Shown: positions 26,629 to 36,071, counted from the stretch's first letter. The stretch: DNA of 42,616 nucleotides from Planctomycetota bacterium (GCA_026692865.1 JAPLNI010000048.1:1-42616), one strand, 5' to 3'. Translations and numbers: made by a program. The notes: generated by a model from the sequence alone, not told the origin.

Positions 26629-27692
26629 AATCAAATCGGTTGGATGAGCTCTTTGAGGCTTGGAGCGAAGGGCGTTTAGCTCCTGAGGAAGCGAGCGAAT
26701 TGAGCACTTTGTTACGGACTTCATCACAAGTTCGAAAGCAATTCCGCGAGGCTGGTTCAATGCACGGATTGTTGTACGCAGCGGCAGCGTCGATGGCGGT
26801 CAACCGCGCCGCGACACCGCAGTATGTGTTTGAAAGCTCGTTCCAAACGAATCTGTTATCTTCTGCGTTTATACGTCAAGCAGTATTCGCGATGTTATTT
26901 GGCATGCTCGCCGGTGGCTTAGGTGTGACGGCGGTGTGGGCCTACTCGTCATCAGTATTGGCTACAACATCGTTGGCTGCAACGTCGCAAACGGTTGAAG
27001 CTTTGGTTGATGGCGACTTCGAACGTGAGTCGCTAACAATAGGTAAGGGATTTCCTGTCGAACTAGGAAAGTGGTCGGGAGACGATGCTGCTATCGTACC
27101 GCGATTATATGCAAGCTTGTCGGATAACTTGCAAGCCTTGAGATTTATTGCCGCGGGGCCTGATACAGCGACTATTGGCGGACGAGCTATCGCGTGCGAT
27201 CAATTTCAATTAATTGACGTAAAATCTTTACGCAATCACGGCAATGAATTGCATGACGCGGTGCTGGAGTTGTCAGCAGATTTTCTTGACAGCCGACCAC
27301 ATGGTACAAATCCGTCGATCACTTTTTATTGTCAGTTGTATCTATTTCGCGGCGACGCACTTAGGACACACGAAAATTGGCCAGCGATGATTAGTGAATC
27401 GATATCGAGCGGGTCTGCACAGACGACAACACTTGGTGAGAGCGCATGGAAGACCGTTACGGCGAGATGCTTCACTACCGATGAAGCGGACTTCGCAGTC
27501 GTTCACGTCTCTGCGATGCCAAACCTTCGCGTACCGATGCCAGAGAATCTCTTTGTCGATAATGTTAAACTTGTCTTAAGGACCCAGCCGAAATTGCCTG
27601 TTCGCGTTGTTCATACACCCATCGCAAACGAATCTCGCCAGGACACAATGCTGAACCGAAGCGTGATCGCTGAACCGGAGATATCCGAATGA
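26625..27692 (+). CDS. Membrane-anchored sigma-factor partner (FecR-like/anti-sigma-like layout)
   Basis: The protein is taken to start at GTG 26625, preceded by GGAGG at 26610-26614, overlapping the sigma stop in a GTGA arrangement; 355 residues result. The N-terminal 60 residues (LDELFEAWSEGRLAPEEASEL) look like the short cytoplasmic anti-sigma domain found beside planctomycete ECF factors. A single membrane helix follows (about 85-115, FAMLFGMLAGGLGVTAVW). The periplasmic part (about 130-330) starts VEALVDGDFE and resembles a beta-sandwich with spaced aromatic strands rather than a clear FecR or LamG domain. It probably senses an envelope or surface signal and controls the sigma factor. 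The domain calls are by layout, not firm family match. Confidence 0.72.
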   Translation: MKSNRLDELFEAWSEGRLAPEEASELSTLLRTSSQVRKQFREAGSMHGLLYAAAASMAVNRAATPQYVFESSFQTNLLSSAFIRQAVFAMLFGMLAGGLGVTAVWAYSSSVLATTSLAATSQTVEALVDGDFERESLTIGKGFPVELGKWSGDDAAIVPRLYASLSDNLQALRFIAAGPDTATIGGRAIACDQFQLIDVKSLRNHGNELHDAVLELSADFLDSRPHGTNPSITFYCQLYLFRGDALRTHENWPAMISESISSGSAQTTTLGESAWKTVTARCFTTDEADFAVVHVSAMPNLRVPMPENLFVDNVKLVLRTQPKLPVRVVHTPIANESRQDTMLNRSVIAEPEISE

Positions 27693-27812
27693 TCGATGCC
27701 TTTTTAGTTTTCACTCACGCCTGGAGACTCTTTTCCCAATCTCTAACTTTCATCTTTTAATCTGCCAACTATTCGACACGCTTGACGATTAACACTAGCC
27801 CTTGATACCTAG

Positions 27813-30506
27813 ATGAACAGACATCACTTCACTCCAATTAGCCTTCCCGCGTGCAGGCTAACCTTCAGTTTGATTGCAGTGATCCTCTGGACTTCCCCAA
27901 TCTTTGCGCAAACGCCTTTTCTCGTTCGTTATTGCTTCGATTGTCATGACAAGGATACAAAATCAGGCGGTTTGGATCTTTCAAAATTGCCTGAGCCCGA
28001 TTCGCAAGCGATTTCATTCGCGACTTGGATAAGATTGCATGATGCCGTTTCCCAGCATGTGATGCCTCCACAAGATTCGGCACAACCCTCGGAGGTTGAG
28101 CGGAGTGAGTTTCTTGCGGCTCTTGCAAGTCGGCTTAATGATATTGATACGAAGTCAACAAACAAGTTTGGGCGAGTGCGATTGCGTCGTATGACACGCG
28201 AAGAGTTTGAGAATACGCTCCAGGATTTGCTCGCTCTATCGAGACTCGATATCAAGGAACTGCTACCTGCCGATGGACGCGTCGCGGGTTATCACAAGAT
28301 AGCGAGTGGGCTTGATGTTTCGCCTGCGCATTTGTCGGCATACGAGGAGGCAATCGAAGTGGCGCTCGACGCAGCGATTGCAACTCGCAGTACGCCTCCT
28401 CCGCTTTTCAAACGACGTATTTATCCTGCTGGCTTGTTCAAGTTTGGAGCGAATCTAACTCAAGGCCAATTCGTATTGCTGAAAGATAAGTCGCCTGACC
28501 CTGCGCTTCCGGTGCGTGGTGGTTTTGAAGAGAAAGAAGGGCATGTGGGTGATCAAGGACCAGATCTTGAAGATCGCAAAAAGCAACTCGAAGCATTGAT
28601 AGCATCCAAAAGCAGAAGTGCGGTTGGACTGCTGAATCCAAATCTCGCAGGTTATGAACCGGCGCTGAACGTCGCACCAATCTATGCTGGTACGTATCGA
28701 ATGAAGATATCGCTGTGGGGATTTCATTGGAACCAAGGGCATCCCGAGCCGAGCCTGTCGCCGCAAGCCGCCGTGCTGCGGGCTCACAAAGAAGGAAAGC
28801 AACAAGAAGGTGGGCGTTTGTTGAGTGCTTTCACCGTCCCGTCGCTAAAATCCAATGAAGCGGAGATCATCCAATGGGTTGATGCTCATGAGTCGATTGT
28901 ATTTGATCCCGTTTCAATACCATGGAACGGGCTACGAATTGGACAAGTCGCTGGCCGCGCGTCGAAACATGTTGGTCCTGGTGTCGCAATCGATTGGTTC
29001 GAGATTGAGGGCCCGATTAACGAAACATGGCCGCCGAAGAGTCACAAGCGATTGTTCGGTGATCTGCCGATAGAGTTGCTCTCCATGGAAGGTGACATCG
29101 TGCCTCCGCGTCGTGAAGCTGTGCGTGGTATCGGTGGCTATTTGCCGAACTACTATGTTGACATTCCACCGGCTGAACGGAAGCCACCTATAGAAACCGT
29201 ACGGTCTACTCAACCGATCGATGATGCAAGAAAGTTGCTGAAAGACTTTTTGCCTAAGGCATTCCGCCGTGACGTGGAGCCTAATGAAGTGGAGCCCTAT
29301 CTTGGATTATTTCAAGAACGGATTCGTGCCAAAGATTGCTTTGAGGATGCCATGCGTCGAGTCTACGTAGCTGTACTAACTTCGCCCGACTTTCTATTTC
29401 ATTTGCAAGATGAGAGAGATGTTGCGTCTTATGGGCTAGCTTCACGCCTTTCCTATTGGCTGTGGAATGGACCTCCCGATGATGAATTGCTTCAAGCTGC
29501 ACGAGATGGTTCTTTGAGTAATCGAGACGCGCTCGCGAAACAAGTTGATCGATTGCTTGGTGATCCACGAAGCAATCGGTTTATTGAAGACTTCACCAAT
29601 CAATGGCTTGAGCTAAATCGAATTGATGAAACTACGCCCGATCCGGTGCTCTATCCTGAGTATCGTTTTCTGCTGCACGAAGGGATGTTGGCTGAGACCC
29701 GTGCGTTCATTCGAGAGCTGATTCAAGACGATCTACCGATTACAACGTTGCTCAAGCCGAATTTTGCGATGCTCACGCAACGACTTGCCGAGCATTATGG
29801 AATCGATGGTGTTTATGGGGTTGAGGTGCGGAAGGTTGCGTTGCCGAATCAAAGCGTGCGAGGTGGTTTGCTAGGGCAAGCGGCGATTCACAAGCTTACC
29901 GCAAATGGAACAATAACGACTCCGGTAAAACGCGGTGTTTGGGTGATGGATCGTTTGCTCAATAGTCCTGCTCCTCCTCCACCTCCTGGTATCTCAGCGA
30001 TTGATCCTGACTTGCGTGGCACGACGACTATTCGCGAGCAATTGGACCGACATCGTGCCGATTCCAATTGCGCATCGTGTCATGCGAAGATCGATCCACC
30101 CGGTTTTGCACTGGAAGCATTTGATCCGATTGGGGGATTGCGTGCGCGTTATCGATGTACTGGAAAAGGGGACATTCCTCCTGAGAAAGGCCGCAATGCT
30201 TGGCGAGTAAGTTACAAACTTGGCCCAGCAGTCGATGCGTCAGGAGTCTTAGTAAACGGTCGAGCGTTCGATGGTCCGATGGCTTTGAATGAACTTTTGA
30301 TTTCTGAACCCGAAAAACTTGCCGCAGCTTTCGTTTCGCATCTCACACGTTATGCAACAGGAACTGATATTCGCTTCTCTGATCGATTGGAGATTCTTCG
30401 CATCGTCGAACTAACAAAGTCCACTAACCATGGCGTTCGGTCTTTGATTCATGAACTAGCGAAGAGTCGGCTTTTTCAAGATAAAGCGATGAAACACGCA
30501 CACTGA
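27813..30506 (+). CDS. Exported cytochrome-domain protein with DUF1587/1595/1592/1588/1585
   Basis: The 897-residue protein has a signal peptide (1-32) followed at once by a PSCyt1-like heme motif, YCFDCHDKDTKSGG (about 38-51). The remaining domains follow the planctomycete PSD order: DUF1587 (about 125-190, MTREEFENTLQDLLAL), DUF1595 (about 470-540, KAFRRDVEPNEVEPYL), DUF1592 (about 535-665, LASRLSYWLWNGPPDDELL), DUF1588 (about 700-795, TPVKRGVWVMDRLLN and CASCHAKIDPPGFALE), and DUF1585 near the C-terminus (LTRYATGTDI). CASCH supplies a second CxxCH. A long insert at about 190-465 is probably a beta-rich binding region. Function is unproven; it pairs with the DUF1552 protein downstream. Confidence 0.93.
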   Translation: MNRHHFTPISLPACRLTFSLIAVILWTSPIFAQTPFLVRYCFDCHDKDTKSGGLDLSKLPEPDSQAISFATWIRLHDAVSQHVMPPQDSAQPSEVERSEFLAALASRLNDIDTKSTNKFGRVRLRRMTREEFENTLQDLLALSRLDIKELLPADGRVAGYHKIASGLDVSPAHLSAYEEAIEVALDAAIATRSTPPPLFKRRIYPAGLFKFGANLTQGQFVLLKDKSPDPALPVRGGFEEKEGHVGDQGPDLEDRKKQLEALIASKSRSAVGLLNPNLAGYEPALNVAPIYAGTYRMKISLWGFHWNQGHPEPSLSPQAAVLRAHKEGKQQEGGRLLSAFTVPSLKSNEAEIIQWVDAHESIVFDPVSIPWNGLRIGQVAGRASKHVGPGVAIDWFEIEGPINETWPPKSHKRLFGDLPIELLSMEGDIVPPRREAVRGIGGYLPNYYVDIPPAERKPPIETVRSTQPIDDARKLLKDFLPKAFRRDVEPNEVEPYLGLFQERIRAKDCFEDAMRRVYVAVLTSPDFLFHLQDERDVASYGLASRLSYWLWNGPPDDELLQAARDGSLSNRDALAKQVDRLLGDPRSNRFIEDFTNQWLELNRIDETTPDPVLYPEYRFLLHEGMLAETRAFIRELIQDDLPITTLLKPNFAMLTQRLAEHYGIDGVYGVEVRKVALPNQSVRGGLLGQAAIHKLTANGTITTPVKRGVWVMDRLLNSPAPPPPPGISAIDPDLRGTTTIREQLDRHRADSNCASCHAKIDPPGFALEAFDPIGGLRARYRCTGKGDIPPEKGRNAWRVSYKLGPAVDASGVLVNGRAFDGPMALNELLISEPEKLAAAFVSHLTRYATGTDIRFSDRLEILRIVELTKSTNHGVRSLIHELAKSRLFQDKAMKHAH

Positions 30507-30562
30507 TTTTTTGAAAACAATTGAGTTACTTTCCCCGATCTTTCAGACGAATCGCAAGAACC

Positions 30563-31810
30563 ATGATCCACCGCCGTAACTTTCTCCGTGCTGCTGGTGT
30601 TTGTGTTGCACTGCCTGCTTTAGTTCAGGCTGCCGAAAAGCGACCACCGAAACGCTTGCTTGTGATCCACGTTCCTCTAGGGATGATGCCGCAATACTTC
30701 TTTCCCAAGAATGGAGAAACTTCGAGCCCATATTTGGAACTGCTTGCAAGTCATCGCTCAAGCTTTACGACGTTTTCGGGGCTGTCACATCCTGGGGTCG
30801 ATGGCAATCATCATGCTGGGCAATGTTTTCTTACGGGAGCACCCCATCCCGGGCAACCCACGTTTCGTAACACGATCTCGCTGGATCAATTAGTTGCAGA
30901 AAAGATTGGTGGTCATACTCGCTTTCCGTCGCTTGCAGTTTCCGTTCGGCAGGGCGAGCACTATGCCGATTCGATCGCAGTGTCTCGATCAGGAGTGACC
31001 ATTCCTGCGGAGACGAGTGCGGAGAGATTGTATCGACGGTTGTTTGTAGCAGGAACAAAAGACGAAAAAGCAGCCACCATGAGGCGCATCGCGGCCGGGG
31101 GAAGCGTTCTCGATCTGATTTGCGAAAAAGCAAAGCGACTTGAGAAATCTACAGTAGGAGAGGATCGTGCGAGACTCGAACAGTACATGCAGAGCCTTCG
31201 AGAAATGGAAGTCAAACTCCAGCGAACTATGGAATGGGAGAATCTTCCTAAGCCGAACGTTGACTACTCGCAGCCAAAAGACATTGCCGATGCGAATCAA
31301 GTGATCGCGAAATCAAAATTGATGTTCGATCTGATATGTCTCGCGTTGCAAACCGACAGTACGCGAGTCGTAACTTTGTCGCTGAGTACTTTTTCGGTGG
31401 TCCCCCACATTCCCGGCGTAAAGAATGAAACACATGGACTAACGCATCACGGTAACGAACCTGAAAAAATATCCGAGTTGCGAAAGATTGAGGAGGCACA
31501 GATTACAGCGTTTGGTGAGCTGCTGACTTCGTTACAAAATGTCCAGGAAACGAATGGTGCCCTGCTCGATCACACGCAAATTCTGTATGGAAGTTGCCTT
31601 GGAAACGCAAACTCTCATAGCAATCGGAATCTACCTCTGATCTTAGCAGGCGGTGGTTTTCGTCATGGATCGCATCTTGGATTTGATGAGAGCAACAATA
31701 CTCCGCTTGCAAAACTTTTTGTAAGCATGCTCCAAAACCTCAACATTGAATCCGATTCGTTCGGAGACACTCGCGGTTCGCTTAACGGTCTTGAAAGCAA
31801 GGCATCCTGA
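30563..31810 (+). CDS. DUF1552 family Tat-exported protein
   Basis: ATG 30563 gives 415 residues beginning with a Tat signal (IHRRNFLRAAGVCVALPALVQA). A TTG 42 bases upstream would put 14 residues ahead of it and is rejected. The mature part is typical of DUF1552: LLVIHVPLGMMPQYFFP, LSHPGVDGNHHAGQCFLTG and HTQILYGSCLGNANSHSNRNLPLILAGGG. DUF1552 is almost always next to DUF1592-type cytochrome proteins, as here with 56 bases between. The alkaline-phosphatase-like fold relationship suggests metal-dependent chemistry, but no activity is established. Confidence 0.92.
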   Translation: MIHRRNFLRAAGVCVALPALVQAAEKRPPKRLLVIHVPLGMMPQYFFPKNGETSSPYLELLASHRSSFTTFSGLSHPGVDGNHHAGQCFLTGAPHPGQPTFRNTISLDQLVAEKIGGHTRFPSLAVSVRQGEHYADSIAVSRSGVTIPAETSAERLYRRLFVAGTKDEKAATMRRIAAGGSVLDLICEKAKRLEKSTVGEDRARLEQYMQSLREMEVKLQRTMEWENLPKPNVDYSQPKDIADANQVIAKSKLMFDLICLALQTDSTRVVTLSLSTFSVVPHIPGVKNETHGLTHHGNEPEKISELRKIEEAQITAFGELLTSLQNVQETNGALLDHTQILYGSCLGNANSHSNRNLPLILAGGGFRHGSHLGFDESNNTPLAKLFVSMLQNLNIESDSFGDTRGSLNGLESKAS

Positions 31811-31886
31811 CGGCCAACCATCGTGGTATTCAACATCAATTGAAATAGTCAACCGTAACAACTAGCACCAAGAAAGCTTCCTCATC

Positions 31887-32828
31887 ATGCTTCATTTTCG
31901 AAAGCCTCTACCGTTACGATCATTCGCTCTTTTCGCTGTTCTTGCCGCTTTGAATGCGAATTTTACTATCGCCGAAGTCGCAGCCGAGGATCAACTCACT
32001 TTTGTTTATCCTTATGATCCATACAATCAAGGAGCCATGGATTCGCAAGTTACGGGATGGCCGCTAAGCGATGATCAACTAGCCTTCTCGCTGCGACCGG
32101 AGCATGAGCGTCGTCCAGGGCGTGAAGGGAATAAGCATCTGCCAAAGATGTGGCCCGTTACTCCTTCCGCTGGCTTTTGGGGAGGAACCAGTTGGATTGA
32201 TACCCATGCGAAGTTGGTGCAATATGTTCAAGCGAACGCAGGCCCTTGCGATGTGCTACTCGTCGGTGACAGCATCACACAGCAATGGGGAAGCCCGCTG
32301 GATAAAGGAGCACTCAACGACGCATGGATGAAGCACTTCGCGAAACTTAAGACGATAAACATCGGGATCGGTGGTGACAAAGTCCAAAATGTGCTTTGGC
32401 GAATCGATCATGGAGGAGTTGCAGGGATCGAGCCTAAGGCCATCGTACTGATGATCGGTAACAACAATATGTTCTTCGCCCCAGAGACCGGCGTGGAAGC
32501 GGTTGTCGAAGGTGTTAAGACATGCACTGCAAATCTAAGAAGCCGATTTCCAGCAGCCGATGTCGTTGTTGTTAACATTCTGCCAGCTCATCAGCCCGGC
32601 AATGCGTTTTATGAGAACATCACCAAGACCAACGCGGCACTTGACCAATTGAAGCTCGATCGCGATCCAAAGATCCACAAGCTTGATTTGACGACCGATT
32701 TTCTAATGCCTGATGGAACGCTTAAGCAAGAGCTATATTCGTCTGACAAAATCCATCTGTCGTTATCAGGCTATGCAATCTACGCCGAGCGACTTAAACC
32801 TTTGCTCGATAAAATCACTTCCCAATAA
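31887..32828 (+). CDS. Exported SGNH/GDSL hydrolase
   Basis: The 313-residue protein has a signal peptide (1-~30). The SGNH blocks are visible: block I VGDSITQQW with nucleophile Ser129, block II NIGIGGDKVQNVLWR, block III IVLMIGNNNMFF with the Asn, and block V DKIHLS with Asp287 and His290. The layout resembles the PAF-acetylhydrolase beta/gamma-like branch, often acetylxylan or carbohydrate esterases in planctomycetes. About 90 residues between signal peptide and block I are extra and may bind carbohydrate. It follows DUF1552 by 76 bases on the same strand and may belong to the sigma-controlled block. An extracytoplasmic deacylase is the best guess. Confidence 0.9.
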   Translation: MLHFRKPLPLRSFALFAVLAALNANFTIAEVAAEDQLTFVYPYDPYNQGAMDSQVTGWPLSDDQLAFSLRPEHERRPGREGNKHLPKMWPVTPSAGFWGGTSWIDTHAKLVQYVQANAGPCDVLLVGDSITQQWGSPLDKGALNDAWMKHFAKLKTINIGIGGDKVQNVLWRIDHGGVAGIEPKAIVLMIGNNNMFFAPETGVEAVVEGVKTCTANLRSRFPAADVVVVNILPAHQPGNAFYENITKTNAALDQLKLDRDPKIHKLDLTTDFLMPDGTLKQELYSSDKIHLSLSGYAIYAERLKPLLDKITSQ

Positions 32829-32858
32829 AAAACTATCGCAGATCTCATGCAATTTAAT

Positions 32859-34277
32859 TTAAGGACGCGCGTCATAGCGATAGATCGCCTCTTTCGTGCG
32901 GACGATGAGGTCTTCGGCGATCGGGATGTGGCTTGCCATGATCTGTTCGTGCAGTTCTGTCTTGGAGATCTCTTGATACTGCTTGCCTGTCGCGAACACG
33001 ATGACTTGTCCTTCATGGCTAGCGATAACGATTTGGCTCCCGGCAAGGAATGGCGAGGAAGAGAACATACCACCGATACGGTTTTTCCAAAGCAGCTCGC
33101 CATCGTTTACAGAGCATGCTGACAAGATTCCGTTGTCGCTGATCATGTAAACAATCGTGCCATCGGAAACAAGTGAGGGCTTGGTCGGGACGCCCTTCTT
33201 TTGTCGCCACTTAATGTTTGTTGCAGTAACATCGCCGCTTCCTGTCGGGTCAACAGCGACTAATTCTGGTGATGTGTATCCGGTTGAAAACAAAATTAAT
33301 CCCGAGACAAACAAGGGCATCGGTGTGTTACTAAAACCGTTTCCGTAATCGGCTCGCCAAATCTCGTCGCCAGTCATGGGGTCGTAAGCAATCAACCACT
33401 GGGCACCAAGAATAATGGCCTGAGTTTTGCCTGCAACATCAATAACAAGTGGCGTGCAATAAGCTTTTTGAAACTCGGGATTGGTTGCACGCATCGGTGG
33501 TCGATCTTTCTTCCAAGCGATACTACCATCCGCAAGCGACAGCGCCGCGACAAACTGCTTGTCGATCCCGTCGCACGCAACCAGCAACAGATCCTTGAAT
33601 CGAACGGGACTGCTCCCAGGTCCCACGCTATCATCGACGGCAAGTCTCTGAGTCCAAATTGTCTCGCCAGTCTTTCCATCTAAACACCAAGTTCCATAAC
33701 CACCAAAATGAAACACGACTCGGCCGTTATCGATTACTAGGGGCGTTGGCGAGGCGTAGCTGTTCATCGGGTGAATGGGGCTTGGATCTTCGATAGTCGC
33801 CAACGACTGTTCCCAAAGTGGCTTTCCAGTCGAAGCATCCACTGCAACCGCCAGCAATTCAACAGACCCTGCAACATCCTTCATTTGCGATAGAGATACA
33901 TTTGCAAGTGCTGCCTCCCGCTCGGCTGCAGTCGCTTGTGTCACCAACGAAGAAGTCATCCAGAGAGATTTCCCATCAGTCACCGGAGACGACCAACCGG
34001 TCCCACGAATCGGTGTTCTCCAGCGAACCTTTTCTTCCTTGCCGATCGCCGAAAGATTCAGCGGCCCCGCTGCAACACCCATCCCATCAGGACCACGAAA
34101 CTGAGTCCAATTGGGTTCTGCGGCACTAGACAATCTAGTATCGAAGCAAACACAGCAGAGGGCATTCACTACGCAGATAACAAGCGAATTCAAAGCAACC
34201 CCAGACGCCAACCCATTCAACAGGTAACTGTGGCAGCCAACCCGCATTGTAGACTCGTACCAATACATCGAAGCCAT
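32859..34277 (-). CDS. Exported PQQ-binding-like beta-propeller protein
   Basis: The 472-residue protein has an N-terminal hydrophobic segment (VALNSLVICVVNALCCVCF) and then NWTQFRGPDGMGVA, the standard opening of planctomycete PQQ-like propellers. Repeated propeller blades are visible (VDASTGKPLWEQSL, LDGKTGETIWTQRL, ADGSIAWKKD, YDPMTGDEIWRADYG, VNDGELLWKNRIGG). The fold usually serves as a binding or scaffolding domain; true quinoprotein dehydrogenase activity is not implied. Start is ATG 34277 or, ten codons later, ATG 34247. It is convergent with the SGNH gene and divergent from the rhomboid gene. Confidence 0.9.
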   Translation of the reverse strand: MASMYWYESTMRVGCHSYLLNGLASGVALNSLVICVVNALCCVCFDTRLSSAAEPNWTQFRGPDGMGVAAGPLNLSAIGKEEKVRWRTPIRGTGWSSPVTDGKSLWMTSSLVTQATAAEREAALANVSLSQMKDVAGSVELLAVAVDASTGKPLWEQSLATIEDPSPIHPMNSYASPTPLVIDNGRVVFHFGGYGTWCLDGKTGETIWTQRLAVDDSVGPGSSPVRFKDLLLVACDGIDKQFVAALSLADGSIAWKKDRPPMRATNPEFQKAYCTPLVIDVAGKTQAIILGAQWLIAYDPMTGDEIWRADYGNGFSNTPMPLFVSGLILFSTGYTSPELVAVDPTGSGDVTATNIKWRQKKGVPTKPSLVSDGTIVYMISDNGILSACSVNDGELLWKNRIGGMFSSSPFLAGSQIVIASHEGQVIVFATGKQYQEISKTELHEQIMASHIPIAEDLIVRTKEAIYRYDARP

Positions 34278-34421
34278 TATCTAATTTCCTCTGATCAGAT
34301 TCACGAAACCATTTCCGACGCTATTATGAACAAAGGGACGCTCCGAAGATACCTCCCAAGTTGTCAAAACCCAGTTACGAATCCCACACTTTACGATTTA
34401 CGATACAGAGAGCTTAACGAG

Positions 34422-34982
34422 ATGGATAAAGAAATTCGGGGCGTTGGATCAGTGATTGCTTTGTTGTGGGTGGTGCATGCGATCGATTGGATGGTTCCTT
34501 TCGACCTCAGTGTCTTTGGTTTGGTACCTCGGACAGCGACTGGTTTGATAGGGATCGTGACCATGCCGTTTCTTCACGGGAACTTAGGGCATTTGATGAG
34601 CAACACTGTTCCGCTGGCGATTTTATTGTTTATCGTGTGCGGCTTACGAAATGACGTTTGGGATGTCGTTGGGAGTATTGTAATTGTCGGCGGTGTGTTG
34701 TTGTGGTGTTTTGGTCGCGACGCGATCCATGTTGGGGCGAGTGGTTTGGTTTACGGGTTGATGGGTTTTTTGATTGCCAGCGGATTCGCAGAGAAGAAGT
34801 TCATACCAATCGTAGTGTCGTTGGTCGTTGGCTTTTTTTATGGATCGAGCCTCTTCTTTGGAGTGCTCCCAACCGCTGGTGCGAGTGTCTCGTGGGACGG
34901 GCATCTTTGCGGAGCGATCGCAGGTGTGTTGACTGCCTATGTTCTCGCGAAAACCCCCGAGATTCCTCAGGCGAATGCTTGA
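34422..34982 (+). CDS. Rhomboid family intramembrane serine protease
   Basis: ATG 34422 gives a 186-residue, six-helix membrane protein; ATG 34326 would add 32 polar residues, and farther upstream the frame overlaps the divergent PQQ gene. Rhomboid signatures are present: HGNLGHLMSN in TM2 (His52, His57, Asn61), the catalytic Ser107 in GASG (TM4), and His161 in WDGHLCGAIAG (TM6). Catalytic residues are intact, so it should cleave within membranes. Substrates are unknown. A candidate terminator follows its stop. Confidence 0.88.
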   Translation: MDKEIRGVGSVIALLWVVHAIDWMVPFDLSVFGLVPRTATGLIGIVTMPFLHGNLGHLMSNTVPLAILLFIVCGLRNDVWDVVGSIVIVGGVLLWCFGRDAIHVGASGLVYGLMGFLIASGFAEKKFIPIVVSLVVGFFYGSSLFFGVLPTAGASVSWDGHLCGAIAGVLTAYVLAKTPEIPQANA

Positions 34983-35023
34983 AAAGGTTTGGGTACTAAG
35001 AAGTTTAAATCGCGTTTTTGACG

Positions 35024-35049
35024 CTGGCTTTTAAGCCGGTTGTTTTTTT
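35024..35049 (+). terminator. Candidate terminator after the rhomboid gene
   Basis: CTGGCTT and AAGCCGG can pair (one T-G wobble), followed by TTG and a run of seven T. It lies 42 bases past the rhomboid stop and overlaps the last codons and stop of the convergent ROK gene. The short loop makes it imperfect, but position and T-run fit. Confidence 0.5.
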
Positions 35050-36071
35050 GTTGCGTGATGGTCAGCTTGTGCGATTCCTGCTGCTCCAAGGTATCCCGCG
35101 TCGCCTCCTAATGAAGCAAATTCGATGGTTGTTCCTTTGAAGACGTATTCGAAGGTCAGTTGCTGAAATGTTTTTTGGATGCGAGATAAAAAGCGTTGCC
35201 CGATGGGTGACTGCGTTCCACCAAAGTTCATTGCTCCGCCGAGCACCACGAGTCCTGGATCAACCATGTGGACGATTGTTGTGATACCGATTGCAAGATA
35301 ATCGGCTGTAGAATCAACGATCTCTAAAGCGAGTTCATCTCCCTTGGCGGCCGCTTCATAGACGGTCTTGGCGGTAATCTCTTTGATCGAATTGGTCAGT
35401 ATGCTTCGCGTGCCGCTTGAGATGCGTTCTTTGGCTCGCATAGCGACGGCACTTGCGCTAGCGTACGCTTCCAAGTGCCCGCGACCACCGCCCCAAGCGC
35501 ACAGTCTTGCGTCCGGGCTGGGGTCGATAATCAAGTGACCGCATTCGCCACCGAAACTGCTGTGACCAACGACTAGTTTATTATCGATAATGATTCCGCC
35601 ACCAACGCCCGTTCCAAGCGTTAGCAAAACCATGCTGCTGTATTTGGCACCCGTGCCCACCCAAAACTCGCCCCATCCAGCGGCGTTAGCGTCGTTAGCA
35701 AATGAAACACCGATGCCAATCTCTGACTCCAGGCAAGCAACAATCGGGAAATTATGCCAATGAGGGTGATTCGGTGGAGCGATCAACATCCCCTTGGGAA
35801 TGTCTTGCGAGCCCGGTGTTCCCAATCCGACGCGTGCAACATCGTCAAGAGTCAAACCCAGAGAGTCAAGCATTTGCTTGCTGGCTTCGACAACTCGTTT
35901 CATTGCATCAGCTGGGCCGCGAGGTTCTTCGGTGTCGATAATCGTGTAGCCGAGCGTGTGCCCTACGTTGTCTACAAGTCCGATCTTTGTGTTGGTTCCG
36001 CCGACATCGACGCCAAGGAACAAAGGACGTTTGGCTTTTTCGAGCGCAGTTATCGGTTGCTTCGTGCTCAT
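35031..36071 (-). CDS. ROK family protein (glucokinase-like)
   Basis: The 346-residue cytoplasmic protein has the ROK ATP-binding start LGVDVGGTNTKIGLVD, a sugar-binding and catalytic FANDANAAGWGEFW, LGTGVGGGIIID, and the signature GGECGHLIIDPSPDARL followed by CAWGGGRGHLEAYAS. In most ROK proteins that last stretch is CxCGxxGCxE with zinc-binding cysteines; here the second and third Cys are replaced by Trp193 and His199, leaving Cys191. Sugar phosphorylation (for example glucose) is the family expectation. The lack of a DNA-binding N-terminus argues for a kinase rather than a repressor. Confidence 0.9.
   Translation of the reverse strand: MSTKQPITALEKAKRPLFLGVDVGGTNTKIGLVDNVGHTLGYTIIDTEEPRGPADAMKRVVEASKQMLDSLGLTLDDVARVGLGTPGSQDIPKGMLIAPPNHPHWHNFPIVACLESEIGIGVSFANDANAAGWGEFWVGTGAKYSSMVLLTLGTGVGGGIIIDNKLVVGHSSFGGECGHLIIDPSPDARLCAWGGGRGHLEAYASASAVAMRAKERISSGTRSILTNSIKEITAKTVYEAAAKGDELALEIVDSTADYLAIGITTIVHMVDPGLVVLGGAMNFGGTQSPIGQRFLSRIQKTFQQLTFEYVFKGTTIEFASLGGDAGYLGAAGIAQADHHATKKQPA

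Noticed and set aside
33936-34421. Upstream extension of the rhomboid frame
   Set aside because: It is antisense to the PQQ propeller gene up to 34277 and encodes Arg/Pro-rich sequence unlike a rhomboid N-terminus.
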